Position numbers and translations under genes: made by a program. This document shows positions 41,215 through 50,901 of a stretch of 64,000 bases of DNA, piece by piece. This DNA comes from Flemingiibacterium sp045644145. GTDB lineage: Bacteria; Bacillota; Clostridia; Oscillospirales; CAG-272. Each line of letters starts with the position of its first letter. Position 1 is the stretch's first letter. The stretch spans positions 1 through 64,000 of the forward strand of contig JAZRGK010000005.1 of the NCBI GenBank assembly GCA_045644145.1, read 5' to 3'. Below the pieces are notes generated by a model. That model searched no databases and was not told the origin of the DNA. It saw nothing but the letters and a program-made list of their open reading frames with translations.

Positions 41215-43785
41215 ATGAAAAAATTCTTTATCGATCTCTCATTCACGGCGCTCGGTTTCATTCTTTGCTTTGCCATACTTCTTTCAAGCGGAAGTGTATT
41301 TGCGGCATCATCATTTATTGTAGGCGACGTAAATGATGACGGCATAGTGAATTCTCTTGATGTAATTATCCTTGCAAGACATATCGCAAACTGGAAAGGA
41401 TATGAAACCCTTCCGTACATCAAGGATACGGAACCTCTCAAAAAGGAAACTTTCGTTATAACAGAAACACCGAATCGGCGTTTCTTTGCGTCAAACGGCG
41501 GAGTACCGACAGCATCTGCCGCAAGCGGACAAATAGGAATCCAAAAGCTTGAAAACGGTGTTCCCGTTGGGACGGTTTTTTATATCTCTGCAGAGAATCT
41601 CGGATTTGACGCGGAGACCGCGGATGAATATCTTAATTATACTGTAACGCTTGAAAATTTCGACACTGAAACGCTTTCCTTCGAAGGTGCTATTGTCGGG
41701 GATTCTCCAAGATCGCTCGCTTATACGGATGTAGACTATTCTGACGACGGTACAAACCTCATTGTAGACGGGGTTACTTATACCGCTGTTGATTTACTCT
41801 CCGCAAGTTCTGAAACAAATGAGATTATTGTGTATGAATGTACACCTTACACAGAAATAGAACGTAAACTTATCACAAATGAGGCTGGTGATATTACGGA
41901 TTCAAGTGGCAATGTATTGGCACCACTGGCATACGAATCAACTTCCGGCAATAAATATTACGCCGATACTTCCTCCGGTACAAATACGCTTATTAACGAA
42001 ACTCAGGCGCTTGCGCTTTACGGAATTTGTGTAGGAGAACCTATCGAATATACCCATACGCTTATCACATCTACCACCTTAAACGGCAATTCCGTAGCAG
42101 AAAAGATGTGCGAAAATCTGTACAGTATACTTCTTTTCGACGATGATCGCGACGGCGATTATGACCGTGCATTTTACGATATTCTTACATACGACAGATT
42201 TATCGTAGTCCAAGATATCTCAGGTTTTGACCTCTATGAAATCTACCTCAATATGTATGTGGACGGCGAACTTACTGAAGGTGCGCTTGTAACCGATATC
42301 CTTGGCAATCATCTCTCCACTCTCTCTGCCTACAGATTCTCCATGATTCTTTCTAAGAAGGAATACTACTATCCCGGCACCATCTATGCCGCAACCGTTA
42401 CCGGGGATGCTTACAGCCTCAAAGCAATTGTTGCTGACAGCAACTTCGAAGACTACGGTCTTATCAATGCTAAGGTTGCTTCTACCGATGCAGTTGATGG
42501 CGCAGGCTCAATCAAGTTCAACGATAATTGTTCAGAGAACCCTGACACGAGCCTGATGATCCGCATCGATTCTGACACTGTATTCTATTTTATCCAGCCC
42601 GGAGAGTGCGACTGCGATCTGTTCACAGCTACAGGTGTTCACGATGACGAGTGCGCATCCATTGATCCCTATGAAGTGACCATAACTGTATTAAAGGGGC
42701 AACCGGATAATGCAACAATATTCTTCGATGAAAATACTGATATTTGGACAGATAAGCTCGGCTACGGAAACACTGACCAAAACGGTATTGCTTCTGTAGT
42801 GTTCATAGTCGGCAATATGGAATGCATCGCCGAATCGCTTGACCCTTGCTATGTGTATATATCAAACACTTCTGACTTCCTCATCAATTCTGCTGAGGCC
42901 TTCGGTCTTCCCCAAGCATACACCGACAACTACTATAGGTACGAAAGTGCGGCTCTAAATCTTGATGACGCTTCAGTTATAACCATCTACTCTAAGGTTA
43001 AGCTAACCGCTGCAGGCTACTATAAGATTGACGAGAACGGTGTTGTTGTTGATAAAGCTGATGATGTTATTACTGAAGCAACCGGAACTCGTCACTTCAT
43101 CAAGTACGGTATCGGTAACTTTAACGGTTCCGGTGCAACCAGTACCTCGAACCGTTGGGGCAGCTACTATGATAAGGACTGGAAGACCATGACTGTAGAC
43201 ATTTACGACTACATCTGGGCTACCGATCTTGGTAACATCAGAAAGGGTCCTCTTGAGTCCAAGCAGAAAGAGCTCGCTGATGCTCTTATGGATGTAATCG
43301 CCGGTAACACCGCGATTGCTGATCACCCAGTTCTTGGTGGTGCTAAACTCTCCGCACAAGCATATATTGATTGGGTTGTAAATAACAACGACGGTGTGAT
43401 TGAATTTATCGACATTCCCCAGAACTACGCTGATATCCGTCTTGTCGATCCAATTTTATATGCTGAGTACAACGACGACGGTTACCTCACTATTGAGGTT
43501 CTCAGAACTGAGGAAGAGGGTGGCTTCGCTGGTCTTACCCAGGATGACTATCTCCTCGATCAGGAAGACCACGTCAAGAATATCATCGTTGTTGACAATG
43601 ACAATATCAATGCTAAGTGGACCGGCATGGATGCTATTGAAATCCTCAACAATGCTCCTTATATAGCACTCGTTGGTGCAGTTGATGCAGGCGATGCAGA
43701 AAACGCATACCTCGTAGAGAATCTCTTCAAGGAACTCCTTGTTGACGGTACTATCGTATTCCTTGTTGACTACAACAATCTTTAA
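41215..43785 (+). CDS. Large secreted protein with N-terminal dockerin-like module
   Basis: An 856-residue exported protein. A signal peptide (1-30, cleavage likely after VFA) is followed at once by GDVNDDGIVNSLDVIILARH (37-56), a single type I dockerin-like calcium loop and helix. Full dockerins have two such repeats and usually sit at the C-terminus. The remaining roughly 780 residues are acidic, beta-rich and Thr/Asp-rich, with no catalytic domain or sorting signal that I recognise. Near the middle is a Cys-containing ECDCDLFTATGVHDDEC segment. ATG at 41215 follows AAGGAGG; an upstream in-frame ATG at 41179 has none. The strong promoter, terminator and biased codons late in the gene suggest high expression. 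Confidence 0.85.
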   Translation: MKKFFIDLSFTALGFILCFAILLSSGSVFAASSFIVGDVNDDGIVNSLDVIILARHIANWKGYETLPYIKDTEPLKKETFVITETPNRRFFASNGGVPTASAASGQIGIQKLENGVPVGTVFYISAENLGFDAETADEYLNYTVTLENFDTETLSFEGAIVGDSPRSLAYTDVDYSDDGTNLIVDGVTYTAVDLLSASSETNEIIVYECTPYTEIERKLITNEAGDITDSSGNVLAPLAYESTSGNKYYADTSSGTNTLINETQALALYGICVGEPIEYTHTLITSTTLNGNSVAEKMCENLYSILLFDDDRDGDYDRAFYDILTYDRFIVVQDISGFDLYEIYLNMYVDGELTEGALVTDILGNHLSTLSAYRFSMILSKKEYYYPGTIYAATVTGDAYSLKAIVADSNFEDYGLINAKVASTDAVDGAGSIKFNDNCSENPDTSLMIRIDSDTVFYFIQPGECDCDLFTATGVHDDECASIDPYEVTITVLKGQPDNATIFFDENTDIWTDKLGYGNTDQNGIASVVFIVGNMECIAESLDPCYVYISNTSDFLINSAEAFGLPQAYTDNYYRYESAALNLDDASVITIYSKVKLTAAGYYKIDENGVVVDKADDVITEATGTRHFIKYGIGNFNGSGATSTSNRWGSYYDKDWKTMTVDIYDYIWATDLGNIRKGPLESKQKELADALMDVIAGNTAIADHPVLGGAKLSAQAYIDWVVNNNDGVIEFIDIPQNYADIRLVDPILYAEYNDDGYLTIEVLRTEEEGGFAGLTQDDYLLDQEDHVKNIIVVDNDNINAKWTGMDAIEILNNAPYIALVGAVDAGDAENAYLVENLFKELLVDGTIVFLVDYNNL

Positions 43786-43792
43786 TCTTCCC

Positions 43793-43831
43793 AAGTCGGC
43801 TCAAATCTGTTCGATTTGAGCCGACTTTTTC
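43793..43831 (+). terminator. Strong terminator after the secreted protein gene
   Basis: AAGTCGGCTCAAATC (43793-43807) pairs perfectly with GATTTGAGCCGACTT (43813-43827) around five bases, ending in TTTTT. Confidence 0.93.
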
Positions 43832-43889
43832 CCACGCAGATTATCAAACTGTGATTTTTCTGGTTTTGAAAAAATATTTTCACAACCCC

Positions 43890-43918
43890 TTGACAAACTC
43901 CGAAATATATGATATAAT
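43890..43918 (+). promoter_or_regulatory. Consensus promoter of tRNA-Ser
   Basis: TTGACA (43890-43895), 17 bases, TATAAT (43913-43918), 21 bases before the mature tRNA 5' end. Confidence 0.9.
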
Positions 43919-43939
43919 ACTAAGGTATTCGACCGATAC

Positions 43940-44030
43940 GGAGAAGTCGCCTAGTTGGTCGAGGGCGCACGATTGGAAATCGTGTAGGCCTTAACGGGTC
44001 TCCAGAGTTCGAATCTCTGCTTCTCCGCCA
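43940..44030 (+). tRNA. tRNA-Ser (anticodon GGA)
   Basis: A 91-base class II tRNA. Acceptor GGAGAAG pairs with CTTCTCC, discriminator G and encoded CCA follow. The anticodon arm CACGATTGGAAATCGTG shows loop TTGGAAA with anticodon GGA, which reads UCC and UCU. A long variable arm (TAGGCCTTAACGGGTC region) and the T-arm AGAGTTCGAATCTCT complete the serine type. It is transcribed alone, from its own promoter to its own terminator. Confidence 0.97.
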
Positions 44031-44031
44031 T

Positions 44032-44062
44032 AGAAAAAGCACGCGAAATGCGTGCTTTTTCT
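44032..44062 (+). terminator. Terminator after tRNA-Ser
   Basis: GAAAAAGCACGC pairs with GCGTGCTTTTTC around GAAAT, ending in a T tract. Confidence 0.92.
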
Positions 44063-44159
44063 CTTTATTGAACAAAATCTCGCGGACAGTGAAAACAATT
44101 CACTCGCCCACGAGATTTATTTATCCTATGACATCCTAACGCTTGACTGCTTGTCGGTA

Positions 44160-45767
44160 TCAGCTATGCGCCTCGGAATCAATTTCGGTATTTGTCATTA
44201 CCTTCTCGCAATCGGATATTATTTTGGTAGCCATGTCACGAAGCATGTAGAATCTTCCGTCACCGTTGACTGTATAATATGCGCGTCTTGTAGAATAGGG
44301 ATAGAACTTGTACTGCGTAATCTTTCCTGCGCGGGTTTCAACGGTCAATACAAGATACGGCTCATCTTCGAGGAGAGCAGTCACCTCTTCGTCCGTAAGA
44401 TCGCCTGAAACGTATCCCTGGATATATATCGAAAGCAAAGATTTGTAGAATTGACGGAAATTATGTACCTCCGGCTTAAATTCGGTTTCCCTTTCCGTAA
44501 CAACAAGCTCTTTTGATTCTCCCACAAGATCGTATACGCGAACCGCCGTGTCGCTTTCAACCTTTATGGAAGCCACATCGTTGATGTTCATCATAAATAT
44601 GGGCGTGTCAACCCATTTGATGAGATCCCATTCAAGCCAAGATGCTTGCGCCTCGTCAACCTCTGTTATAAGATCGAAAAGCGGCGTATACGCATAATAT
44701 TTGCCGTTATCATTTTTAGCGCTAAACACAACATACTGCTCTATACCCTGATACTCATAATAAATGGTATATGCAGGCTCAAGAAGACCGTATTCCTTCA
44801 TGTCCCCTTCTGCCGGATTGTACACCAAAGTAGAGTTTCCGGTGAAGTTATTCAAAACCTCAACTACAGTGGAATAGTTGGTGGCGTGTACAGCATATCC
44901 CGAGGGATATATCATGTAATAGGCATTTGTTGCCGCCAAAGCCGCCTTTTCCTCCTCATTCAGGTAGGTTATCATTACATTAACGTCCTGTCCCTGTATT
45001 ACCGAGAAATTTTTGATAGTAAAATAGTCATTCTGATTCATTGGCAGCGTAAGCGTTGGAGTTATCATGTTTTCAAGAGGCATAAGAACCGTATTGCCAA
45101 TGTCGGAGCCGAGAACATACACTGCATTTCTACCTTCATACCGTGCATAATATCCGGCACCGCTGGGAATAGCGTCGCCGATATACACTGTGTGGGTTTC
45201 ACCGTCACGGGTTGTAAGCGTGTACCACGCCGGTGACTGCTCATCTGCAAGTCCGTACTCAGACATGTCCTCACAGTCCATGCTTATGCGCTCAATTGAA
45301 AGCGGCTGTCCGGCGCTTACCACTAACGATGAAAACAATTCTTTGTTGTACGGAGCCGCCGGATGATCAGTAACGTAAAATGCTTCATCGGTTTCGTCAT
45401 AATAGAATCCAAACTCGCCATATTCGTTGTGTACATCGATAGACTGAATATCTTTTCGCTCATTGCGCTCAAAGATCAGAATTCTGTCGTTTATTCCAAG
45501 CGCTTCGCCATCCAGTAATTCCACGGTTTCTTCGGCGGCTTCCTCAACATAATTGACAATAGGAAGCACTACAAAGAAATAGGCGCATATGGCGGCAGCT
45601 ACGATAATTGCCATAATCACGATCAGACGGCTTTGCTTTTTGAGAGCGCCGGCACGTCTTTTCTGATCAAATGTGGGACTTGGAACATCGGGGGCCGAAA
45701 AAATAGTTGACTGCTCCGCCTGATTTTCCGCCTCGCCCTGCAGATTGTTTTTATCCTGTTCCATCAT
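44160..45767 (-). CDS. DUF4340 domain membrane-anchored protein
   Basis: A 535-residue protein with a charged Gln/Asn-rich N-terminal tail, one membrane helix (LIVIMAIIVAAAICAYFFVV, about 46-65) and a large outer domain with repeated beta segments. DUF4340 family features include YGFYYDETD-like strands, LADEQSPAWYTLTTRDGETH and KSLLSIYIQGYVSG. It is encoded with GldA/F/G-like ABC genes, where DUF4340 proteins are regular partners of unknown role. ATG at 45767 follows CAGGAG and overlaps the GldG-like stop. Confidence 0.82.
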   Translation of the reverse strand: MMEQDKNNLQGEAENQAEQSTIFSAPDVPSPTFDQKRRAGALKKQSRLIVIMAIIVAAAICAYFFVVLPIVNYVEEAAEETVELLDGEALGINDRILIFERNERKDIQSIDVHNEYGEFGFYYDETDEAFYVTDHPAAPYNKELFSSLVVSAGQPLSIERISMDCEDMSEYGLADEQSPAWYTLTTRDGETHTVYIGDAIPSGAGYYARYEGRNAVYVLGSDIGNTVLMPLENMITPTLTLPMNQNDYFTIKNFSVIQGQDVNVMITYLNEEEKAALAATNAYYMIYPSGYAVHATNYSTVVEVLNNFTGNSTLVYNPAEGDMKEYGLLEPAYTIYYEYQGIEQYVVFSAKNDNGKYYAYTPLFDLITEVDEAQASWLEWDLIKWVDTPIFMMNINDVASIKVESDTAVRVYDLVGESKELVVTERETEFKPEVHNFRQFYKSLLSIYIQGYVSGDLTDEEVTALLEDEPYLVLTVETRAGKITQYKFYPYSTRRAYYTVNGDGRFYMLRDMATKIISDCEKVMTNTEIDSEAHS

Positions 45768-47233
45768 GCGTGTTTTCTCCTGATCCAGATAATGATACCT
45801 GCTGTAAATACACACGCAGGCATTGCTACAGCAATTCCCCAAGTCCATGCGCCTGCCTCGGATTCAAGAATGTCAAGGGATTCATCCTCAAACACCTTGA
45901 ATTTAAGTTCAAGCGGAACCTGCACTCTGCCCATGGCGCGCATCATAGTATATATGATATCTCTGTTTGCATATGTGGGAGTAAGGAATGTGTCAGCCGT
46001 AAAATACTTTGAACCAATCGCAAACACATACGAATAGTGGGGGGTGTTATCGATATAGCGTGTTTCACGACTGAGAGCTACGAGAGAATATCTTCCCTCC
46101 TCCGCCAGCTTTCCGTCAACGTATTTCTGTGCTTTATCAGAGGTATAAATGGCTGTAGATGTCTGTCTGCTGTTCTGATAATCATACAGCAGATTTATGG
46201 GGCTTGCGTAGTTTACTATGGTCTTCGGCACAGTACCAACCGACACGATATCGGTTACAAGAGAGGTTCCAAGAGAATTCTCCTCTAACGAGTACTGTCC
46301 GGAAATCGCATAATGGGTGGTGTCAATGGAGCTTGACGGATCCTTAAGCACGGAATTGTCAAACTCGATACCCCATTCAACGAGGAATTCCTCAAGTTCG
46401 GGAAGCTCGTTTGTGTCGGGATCCATAAACACCATAAGATTCCCGAAGCCGTCGAGAAAATCGTCGATCTTTTCAATCTCGGATTTTCTTCCTGCCGTAG
46501 CTTCGGATATGCCTTCAAAGTCATACAGAGGGTCTGAAATTACAAGTAAACGTCCGTCTTCATGGAAATCTTCCTTTGTAAGATCGATCGTGCGAAGCTC
46601 ATATCCGGCATCGTAGAACATCTCCTGCATGGAGTTTGAGATAGATTCGCCGTGAGTATAAGTAAAATACGCAATGGGTGTTTCCGCCTGTGTACACTGT
46701 ACCATGGCAGTGATCAGCTTAAGCTCGCCATTGAACGCCCAAACGGTAGTATTATCGGTATCGAATATAAACAATGCTTCAAGAGCAAACTTTCTGAATT
46801 CCGTGCCACTTTCCACAATTATCGTCTGCGCGTTTATATTGTCGGCGGCAGAGGATTTATATTTCAGTACAGCGGTAGGATTCTTAACGGGATCTATGTA
46901 GTCATATGTGATATTGTCATATTCCGCCGCCATCTCGCGTACAAGCTCAAACACCATTTTCTGCGCGGAGTTAGATTCCATAACGTCAAAAGGGGAGCAG
47001 AAATGTATCTGTATGGGCGCGTCGATATCGTCAAGCATTGCGCGTCCGGCATCCGTAAGCCCGAATATACCCTCTTTGGTGAGGTCTACATACCAGTTGT
47101 TTTTATATGCAAATGCGGAAAATATTACGTTGGCGATCACCACAGCGGCAATAACTACAACCGTTAGCAAGAGCGATATCGAGCCGTGTTTTACTTTTTT
47201 ACCCATTTCAAGGGCTTTTTGATTCTTATTCAT
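45764..47233 (-). CDS. GldG-family ABC-associated membrane protein
   Basis: A 489-residue protein with one N-terminal and one C-terminal membrane helix (about 20-42; about 462-482). Between them is a large external domain of the ABC_transp_aux/GldG family (PF09822). ADNINAQTIIVESGTEFRKF, TAMVQCTQAETPIAYFTYTH and LLVISDPLYDFEG belong to the flavodoxin-like GIFT-type fold. In Bacteroidetes GldG works with GldA and GldF in gliding. Bacillota lack gliding, so the transported or mechanical role here is unknown. It lies 24 bases behind the permease gene. Confidence 0.85.
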   Translation of the reverse strand: MNKNQKALEMGKKVKHGSISLLLTVVVIAAVVIANVIFSAFAYKNNWYVDLTKEGIFGLTDAGRAMLDDIDAPIQIHFCSPFDVMESNSAQKMVFELVREMAAEYDNITYDYIDPVKNPTAVLKYKSSAADNINAQTIIVESGTEFRKFALEALFIFDTDNTTVWAFNGELKLITAMVQCTQAETPIAYFTYTHGESISNSMQEMFYDAGYELRTIDLTKEDFHEDGRLLVISDPLYDFEGISEATAGRKSEIEKIDDFLDGFGNLMVFMDPDTNELPELEEFLVEWGIEFDNSVLKDPSSSIDTTHYAISGQYSLEENSLGTSLVTDIVSVGTVPKTIVNYASPINLLYDYQNSRQTSTAIYTSDKAQKYVDGKLAEEGRYSLVALSRETRYIDNTPHYSYVFAIGSKYFTADTFLTPTYANRDIIYTMMRAMGRVQVPLELKFKVFEDESLDILESEAGAWTWGIAVAMPACVFTAGIIIWIRRKHA

Positions 47234-47257
47234 TTTCGGTATCTCCTTTCTGCCTTG

Positions 47258-47968
47258 TCACGACCAGCGGCGCTTTTCGTATACGCGCACGGTGAGGAAC
47301 ATGAATATAAAGCATATTGAGAAGTAATAAAGAAGCGAGGCTATATCAAGAATTCCGTATGCGAAATTGCTGTAACGGCTGAATACGGATATCCATGTAA
47401 GCGCAACTCTGATAGCATACACATCAATAAAGCTGGAAAGAAATCCTATAACCAGCATAAAGAGTATAATACCGATAGTACCTACAGCGGCAACGATCTG
47501 ATTTTCTGTCAGTGCCGACACAAAAATTCCGATAGCAATAAATGCCGCGCCGATAAGAAGGATTCCGACTGCACTTGAGATAAGCGTTGCAGTATTGGGA
47601 GTACCGTATTTGTAGAGTAACGAGAAGTTAATGATGCTTCCAAGCACAAAAGTTCCGGAGAACATCGTGTATGCGGCAAAGAATTTACCGGCAACCATGC
47701 CCATAAGGCTGATAGGCGCTGTAAGCAATAACTGCTCAGTGCGTGCTCTGCGCTCCTCGCTGAACATCTTCATGGTAAGCATAGGCACAAGAACAATAAA
47801 CGCCCACATTACGAACTGAAAATAGGACGACACACTGCTTCCTGTTCCCATAAGGAGCGTACAGAACGCAAATAGAAAGGCATTTACGGCAAGAAACATA
47901 GCCATAAACACATATCCTACGGGTGAGGTAAAATAAGCCAGCATCTCACGCTTATATATAGCTAACAT
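47258..47968 (-). CDS. ABC-2 type permease (GldF-like)
   Basis: A 236-residue six-helix membrane subunit of an ABC-2 transporter. It starts IYKREMLAYFTSPVGYVFMA, the usual amphipathic start and first helix of NosY/GldF permeases. MLTMKMFSEERRARTEQLLL is the conserved coupling region between helices 2 and 3. It pairs with the ATPase whose stop adjoins its start. It would move an unknown substrate or drive the GldG/DUF4340 proteins. Confidence 0.88.
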   Translation of the reverse strand: MLAIYKREMLAYFTSPVGYVFMAMFLAVNAFLFAFCTLLMGTGSSVSSYFQFVMWAFIVLVPMLTMKMFSEERRARTEQLLLTAPISLMGMVAGKFFAAYTMFSGTFVLGSIINFSLLYKYGTPNTATLISSAVGILLIGAAFIAIGIFVSALTENQIVAAVGTIGIILFMLVIGFLSSFIDVYAIRVALTWISVFSRYSNFAYGILDIASLLYYFSICFIFMFLTVRVYEKRRWS

Positions 47969-48987
47969 TACTTGTTTTCCTCCTTATTTTCAGATTCGGG
48001 GAGCTTTATGTCAAATTCAGGTACTTCACGGGACTTTTTAGGTGTCTGCTCCTTCTTATCCACAAGCGAGATGAAAACATCCTCAAGGTTAGTTCCTTCT
48101 GCCTCAAGTCCGATAAGCGCCCAGTTGTTCTTTGCAAGCATGAAGAACAGCGGCTTTCGTATATCCACACCGGAACGGCTTTCGATAGCGTAAAGGAAGC
48201 TGTCGTTTTCGCGCTCACCCACTACATCCGCACGGATTATTTCGGGAAGTGCGCGAAGCTCGTGGAGTATCTCGCGCTGTGGGCCGCAGATGCGCGCGTT
48301 CAGACGCCTTGTACCTTCAAGCATATTCACGATACTTTCAGTTTTCTCATCGGCAATAAGCTTACCGGAATTTATAATAAGTATACGGTCGCAGACTGCC
48401 TGCACCTCGGTGAGAATATGTGTTGACAGGATAACAGTATGAGCTTGTCCCAGCGTTCTGATAAGCGAACGTATCTCGATTATTTCTTTAGGGTCAAGAC
48501 CAACCGTAGGCTCGTCCAGAATTATTACAGCAGGGTTTCCAACAAGCGCCTGAGCAATACCCACACGCTGTTTGTAACCTTTTGAAAGATTCTTGATAAG
48601 ACGGTTCTTATTGTAGTCGTCAATCAGCTTGACAACCCGACAGATCTCCTCAAGATGCTTTTTGCGGTTAAGAGTACAGCCTTTAAGATCATACACAAAA
48701 TTAAGATACTCGCGTACGGTCATATCAGTGTACAGCGGCGGCTGTTCCGGAAGATATCCGATAAGCTTTTTCGCTTCAATGGGATTTTCCAAAATATTTA
48801 TGCCGCCAATCTCAGCAGTTCCGAGAGTTGAGGACATATATCCCGTTATAATGTTCATGGTGGTGGATTTTCCCGCACCGTTAGGGCCGAGGAAGCCTAC
48901 TATCTCGCCTTTTCCCACGGAAAAGCTGATGTCGTCCACAGCATATTTGCTTCCAAAGCGTTTGGATAGATTTTTTACTTCTATCAT
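47968..48987 (-). CDS. ABC transporter ATPase (GldA-like)
   Basis: A 339-residue ATPase. Walker A GPNGAGKSTT lies at 36-45, the Q-loop is in YLPEQPPLY, the signature LSKGYKQRVGIAQAL is at about 132-146, and Walker B is IILDEPTVGLDP. A C-terminal extension of about 100 residues ends in a charged tail. ATG at 48987 follows GGAGGAA; the frame upstream is noncoding leader. It is the first gene of a four-gene operon with permease, GldG-like and DUF4340 genes. Confidence 0.95.
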   Translation of the reverse strand: MIEVKNLSKRFGSKYAVDDISFSVGKGEIVGFLGPNGAGKSTTMNIITGYMSSTLGTAEIGGINILENPIEAKKLIGYLPEQPPLYTDMTVREYLNFVYDLKGCTLNRKKHLEEICRVVKLIDDYNKNRLIKNLSKGYKQRVGIAQALVGNPAVIILDEPTVGLDPKEIIEIRSLIRTLGQAHTVILSTHILTEVQAVCDRILIINSGKLIADEKTESIVNMLEGTRRLNARICGPQREILHELRALPEIIRADVVGERENDSFLYAIESRSGVDIRKPLFFMLAKNNWALIGLEAEGTNLEDVFISLVDKKEQTPKKSREVPEFDIKLPESENKEENK

Positions 48988-49033
48988 TGGATATTCCTCC
49001 AAAAATTTATATTGTATGTTATATATTGTCCTT

Positions 49034-49067
49034 TGAAAAACGCCGTCGTGCCTTAAAAAGGCACGAC
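49034..49067 (-). terminator. Terminator after pgeF, or attenuator before the ABC operon
   Basis: GTCGTGCCTT (49045-49054) pairs with AAGGCACGAC (49058-49067). On the minus strand the stem is followed by GGCGTTTTTC. It lies 118 bases past pgeF and 58 bases before the next start, so it could serve either unit. Confidence 0.75.
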
Positions 49068-49184
49068 AAAAGTATACCATAACAATTTGAACAAATCTTG
49101 AACATTCGCCCCGTTCACATAAGAAATCGGGAAAGTTTTCACATACCGTCACTTAGCGGTGATTTTATTCACAATATCCTCACA

Positions 49185-49991
49185 TTATTTGCCAAGTGAT
49201 ATTACAGACAGCATTGTGCCCCTCAGCCCTTTGGAATAACGATGGGAGAAAAACAGCTCCGGATGACAGCAGGTGCACATATCGCATACATCGATATTTT
49301 CTTCCATGAGTCCGCCATCAAGCAACATTCTTCGGTTCATCCCCACAATATCGGCGTAAAGCTTACCGTCCTTTTTTTTAATAAAGTCTTGTGCTATTTC
49401 ATCGCCGGCAAGCTTAATAACACTTTGAAGAAAGTCCTCGCCAACCTCATAACAGCAGGAATGTATTGCCGGCCCTACTGCGGCACGGATATTTTCAGCC
49501 TTCGCACCAAGAAAGCACATCTTTTTTATACATTCGGTAACGATTCCCGACACTGTACCGCGCCAGCCTGCATGCACCGCGCCGATAATACAGTTCACCG
49601 GATCATGGAGCAGTATGGGCACGCAGTCAGCGGTCTTTACGCCGAGAGTGACTCCACTATCTTTTGCGGCGTATCCGTCGCATGGATCTTCGGTTTCCGT
49701 AAAATATCCCTCTCCGCAGTCGCAGCAGTTAACACAGACCACATCACGGGAGTGTACCTGTCTGCGGCTTATTATGCTCCTTGCTTCAACGCCTACAGCT
49801 TTAGAAAAACGGAACAGATTTTCAAGCACCGTTTCCTCGCTGTCACCGCGTCCGAAAGCAAGATTAAGTGACGAAGTATGCGCCTCGCGGCTGACACCGC
49901 CTATTCGGGTAGAAAATCCGTGCGGAACGGTTATTTTATCTGAACACAAGTATTTTACGCCGTTTTCGGCGCTTACAATTTCAAATGCCAT
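49185..49991 (-). CDS. pgeF: Laccase-domain (YfiH/PgeF-type) purine nucleoside phosphorylase / peptidoglycan editing factor
   Basis: A 268-residue protein of the multicopper-oxidase-like DUF152 family, now known to include purine nucleoside phosphorylase/deaminase activity and a peptidoglycan editing role in E. coli. Motifs seen are HGFSTRIGGVS, LNLAFGRGDSEE, TADCVPILL, AVHAGWRGTVSGI and IHSCCYEVGEDF; the His and Cys zinc ligands are present. It closes the rbfA-nrnA-truB operon, starting seven bases after truB. Confidence 0.88.
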   Translation of the reverse strand: MAFEIVSAENGVKYLCSDKITVPHGFSTRIGGVSREAHTSSLNLAFGRGDSEETVLENLFRFSKAVGVEARSIISRRQVHSRDVVCVNCCDCGEGYFTETEDPCDGYAAKDSGVTLGVKTADCVPILLHDPVNCIIGAVHAGWRGTVSGIVTECIKKMCFLGAKAENIRAAVGPAIHSCCYEVGEDFLQSVIKLAGDEIAQDFIKKKDGKLYADIVGMNRRMLLDGGLMEENIDVCDMCTCCHPELFFSHRYSKGLRGTMLSVISLGK

Positions 49992-49998
49992 CTCTACC

Positions 49999-50901
49999 TC
50001 ACAATGAGAAAAGTTTTATTACTTTTACAGCGCTTCCTGCCTCAAAATCACGCACCTCCGCGAGGGCATAGAACCCATCCTTACCGTAAAGACGCAGTCT
50101 TGTACCCACAGGATAGTCTGTTTTGATCTTTTTTTGATATATTTCGTTGCCATCCCGTGAAAGCTTTTCAAAAAACGGCGCAAGCTTCACACAAGGAAGC
50201 TCCGAAAACAGCGTTTCGACCGGCAAAAGAAGCAAAACACGTTCTTCATAGGTCGTTTGCTCAAGCGCTTCCAATGTGGTGCACTTATCAAGGGTAAATC
50301 CTCCGCTTGCAAGCCGCACAAGAGAGCTCATAGCGCCGCCGCATCCCAGCCTTGTACCTATATCAGCGCAAAGCGTGCGTATATATGTACCCTTTGAGCA
50401 GTGAACGGTCAGTGTATAATCACAGTCCGACGCACCTGCCTCAGCTTCTATAGAAAAGACAGTTATTGGGCGAGCTTCACGCTCCACATTTATGCCCTGC
50501 CTTGCCAAATCAACAAGCTTCTGTCCGCCCACCTTCAAAGCAGAATACATAGGCGGCACCTGCATGATGTCACCCACAAATTCTCTGCATGCGGCAAGGA
50601 CCCGATCTGACGAAGGGACTTCCTCACACTCGGTCAGTATTTTTCCCGTGGTATCTTCGGTGTCGGTGGTAATTCCAAGGTAAAGTCCGGCACGGTACTT
50701 TTTATTGTCGCTTGAAAGAAGGTCTGCAGCTTTTGTAGCCCTGCCGATAAGTATGGGAAGCACACCGGTAGCCATAGGATCAAGAGTGCCGGTATGCCCC
50801 ACTTTTTTTGTGTTAAACAGACGGCGCATGCGATTTACGCAGTCGTGGGATGTAACCCCCTCGGGCTTATTTAACAGTATAACTCCCGATGGCTCAGTCA
50901 T
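49999..50901 (-). CDS. truB: tRNA pseudouridine(55) synthase
   Basis: A 300-residue TruB that makes pseudouridine 55 in the T-loop of tRNAs. The catalytic Asp41 lies in HTGTLDPMATGVLPI. The start GVILLNKPEGVTSHDCVNRM is the standard N-terminal block, and KGTYIRTLCADIG is the second conserved motif. It is encoded between nrnA and pgeF with a four-base overlap to nrnA, the usual Bacillota ribosome-maturation cluster. Confidence 0.96.
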   Translation of the reverse strand: MTEPSGVILLNKPEGVTSHDCVNRMRRLFNTKKVGHTGTLDPMATGVLPILIGRATKAADLLSSDNKKYRAGLYLGITTDTEDTTGKILTECEEVPSSDRVLAACREFVGDIMQVPPMYSALKVGGQKLVDLARQGINVEREARPITVFSIEAEAGASDCDYTLTVHCSKGTYIRTLCADIGTRLGCGGAMSSLVRLASGGFTLDKCTTLEALEQTTYEERVLLLLPVETLFSELPCVKLAPFFEKLSRDGNEIYQKKIKTDYPVGTRLRLYGKDGFYALAEVRDFEAGSAVKVIKLFSL

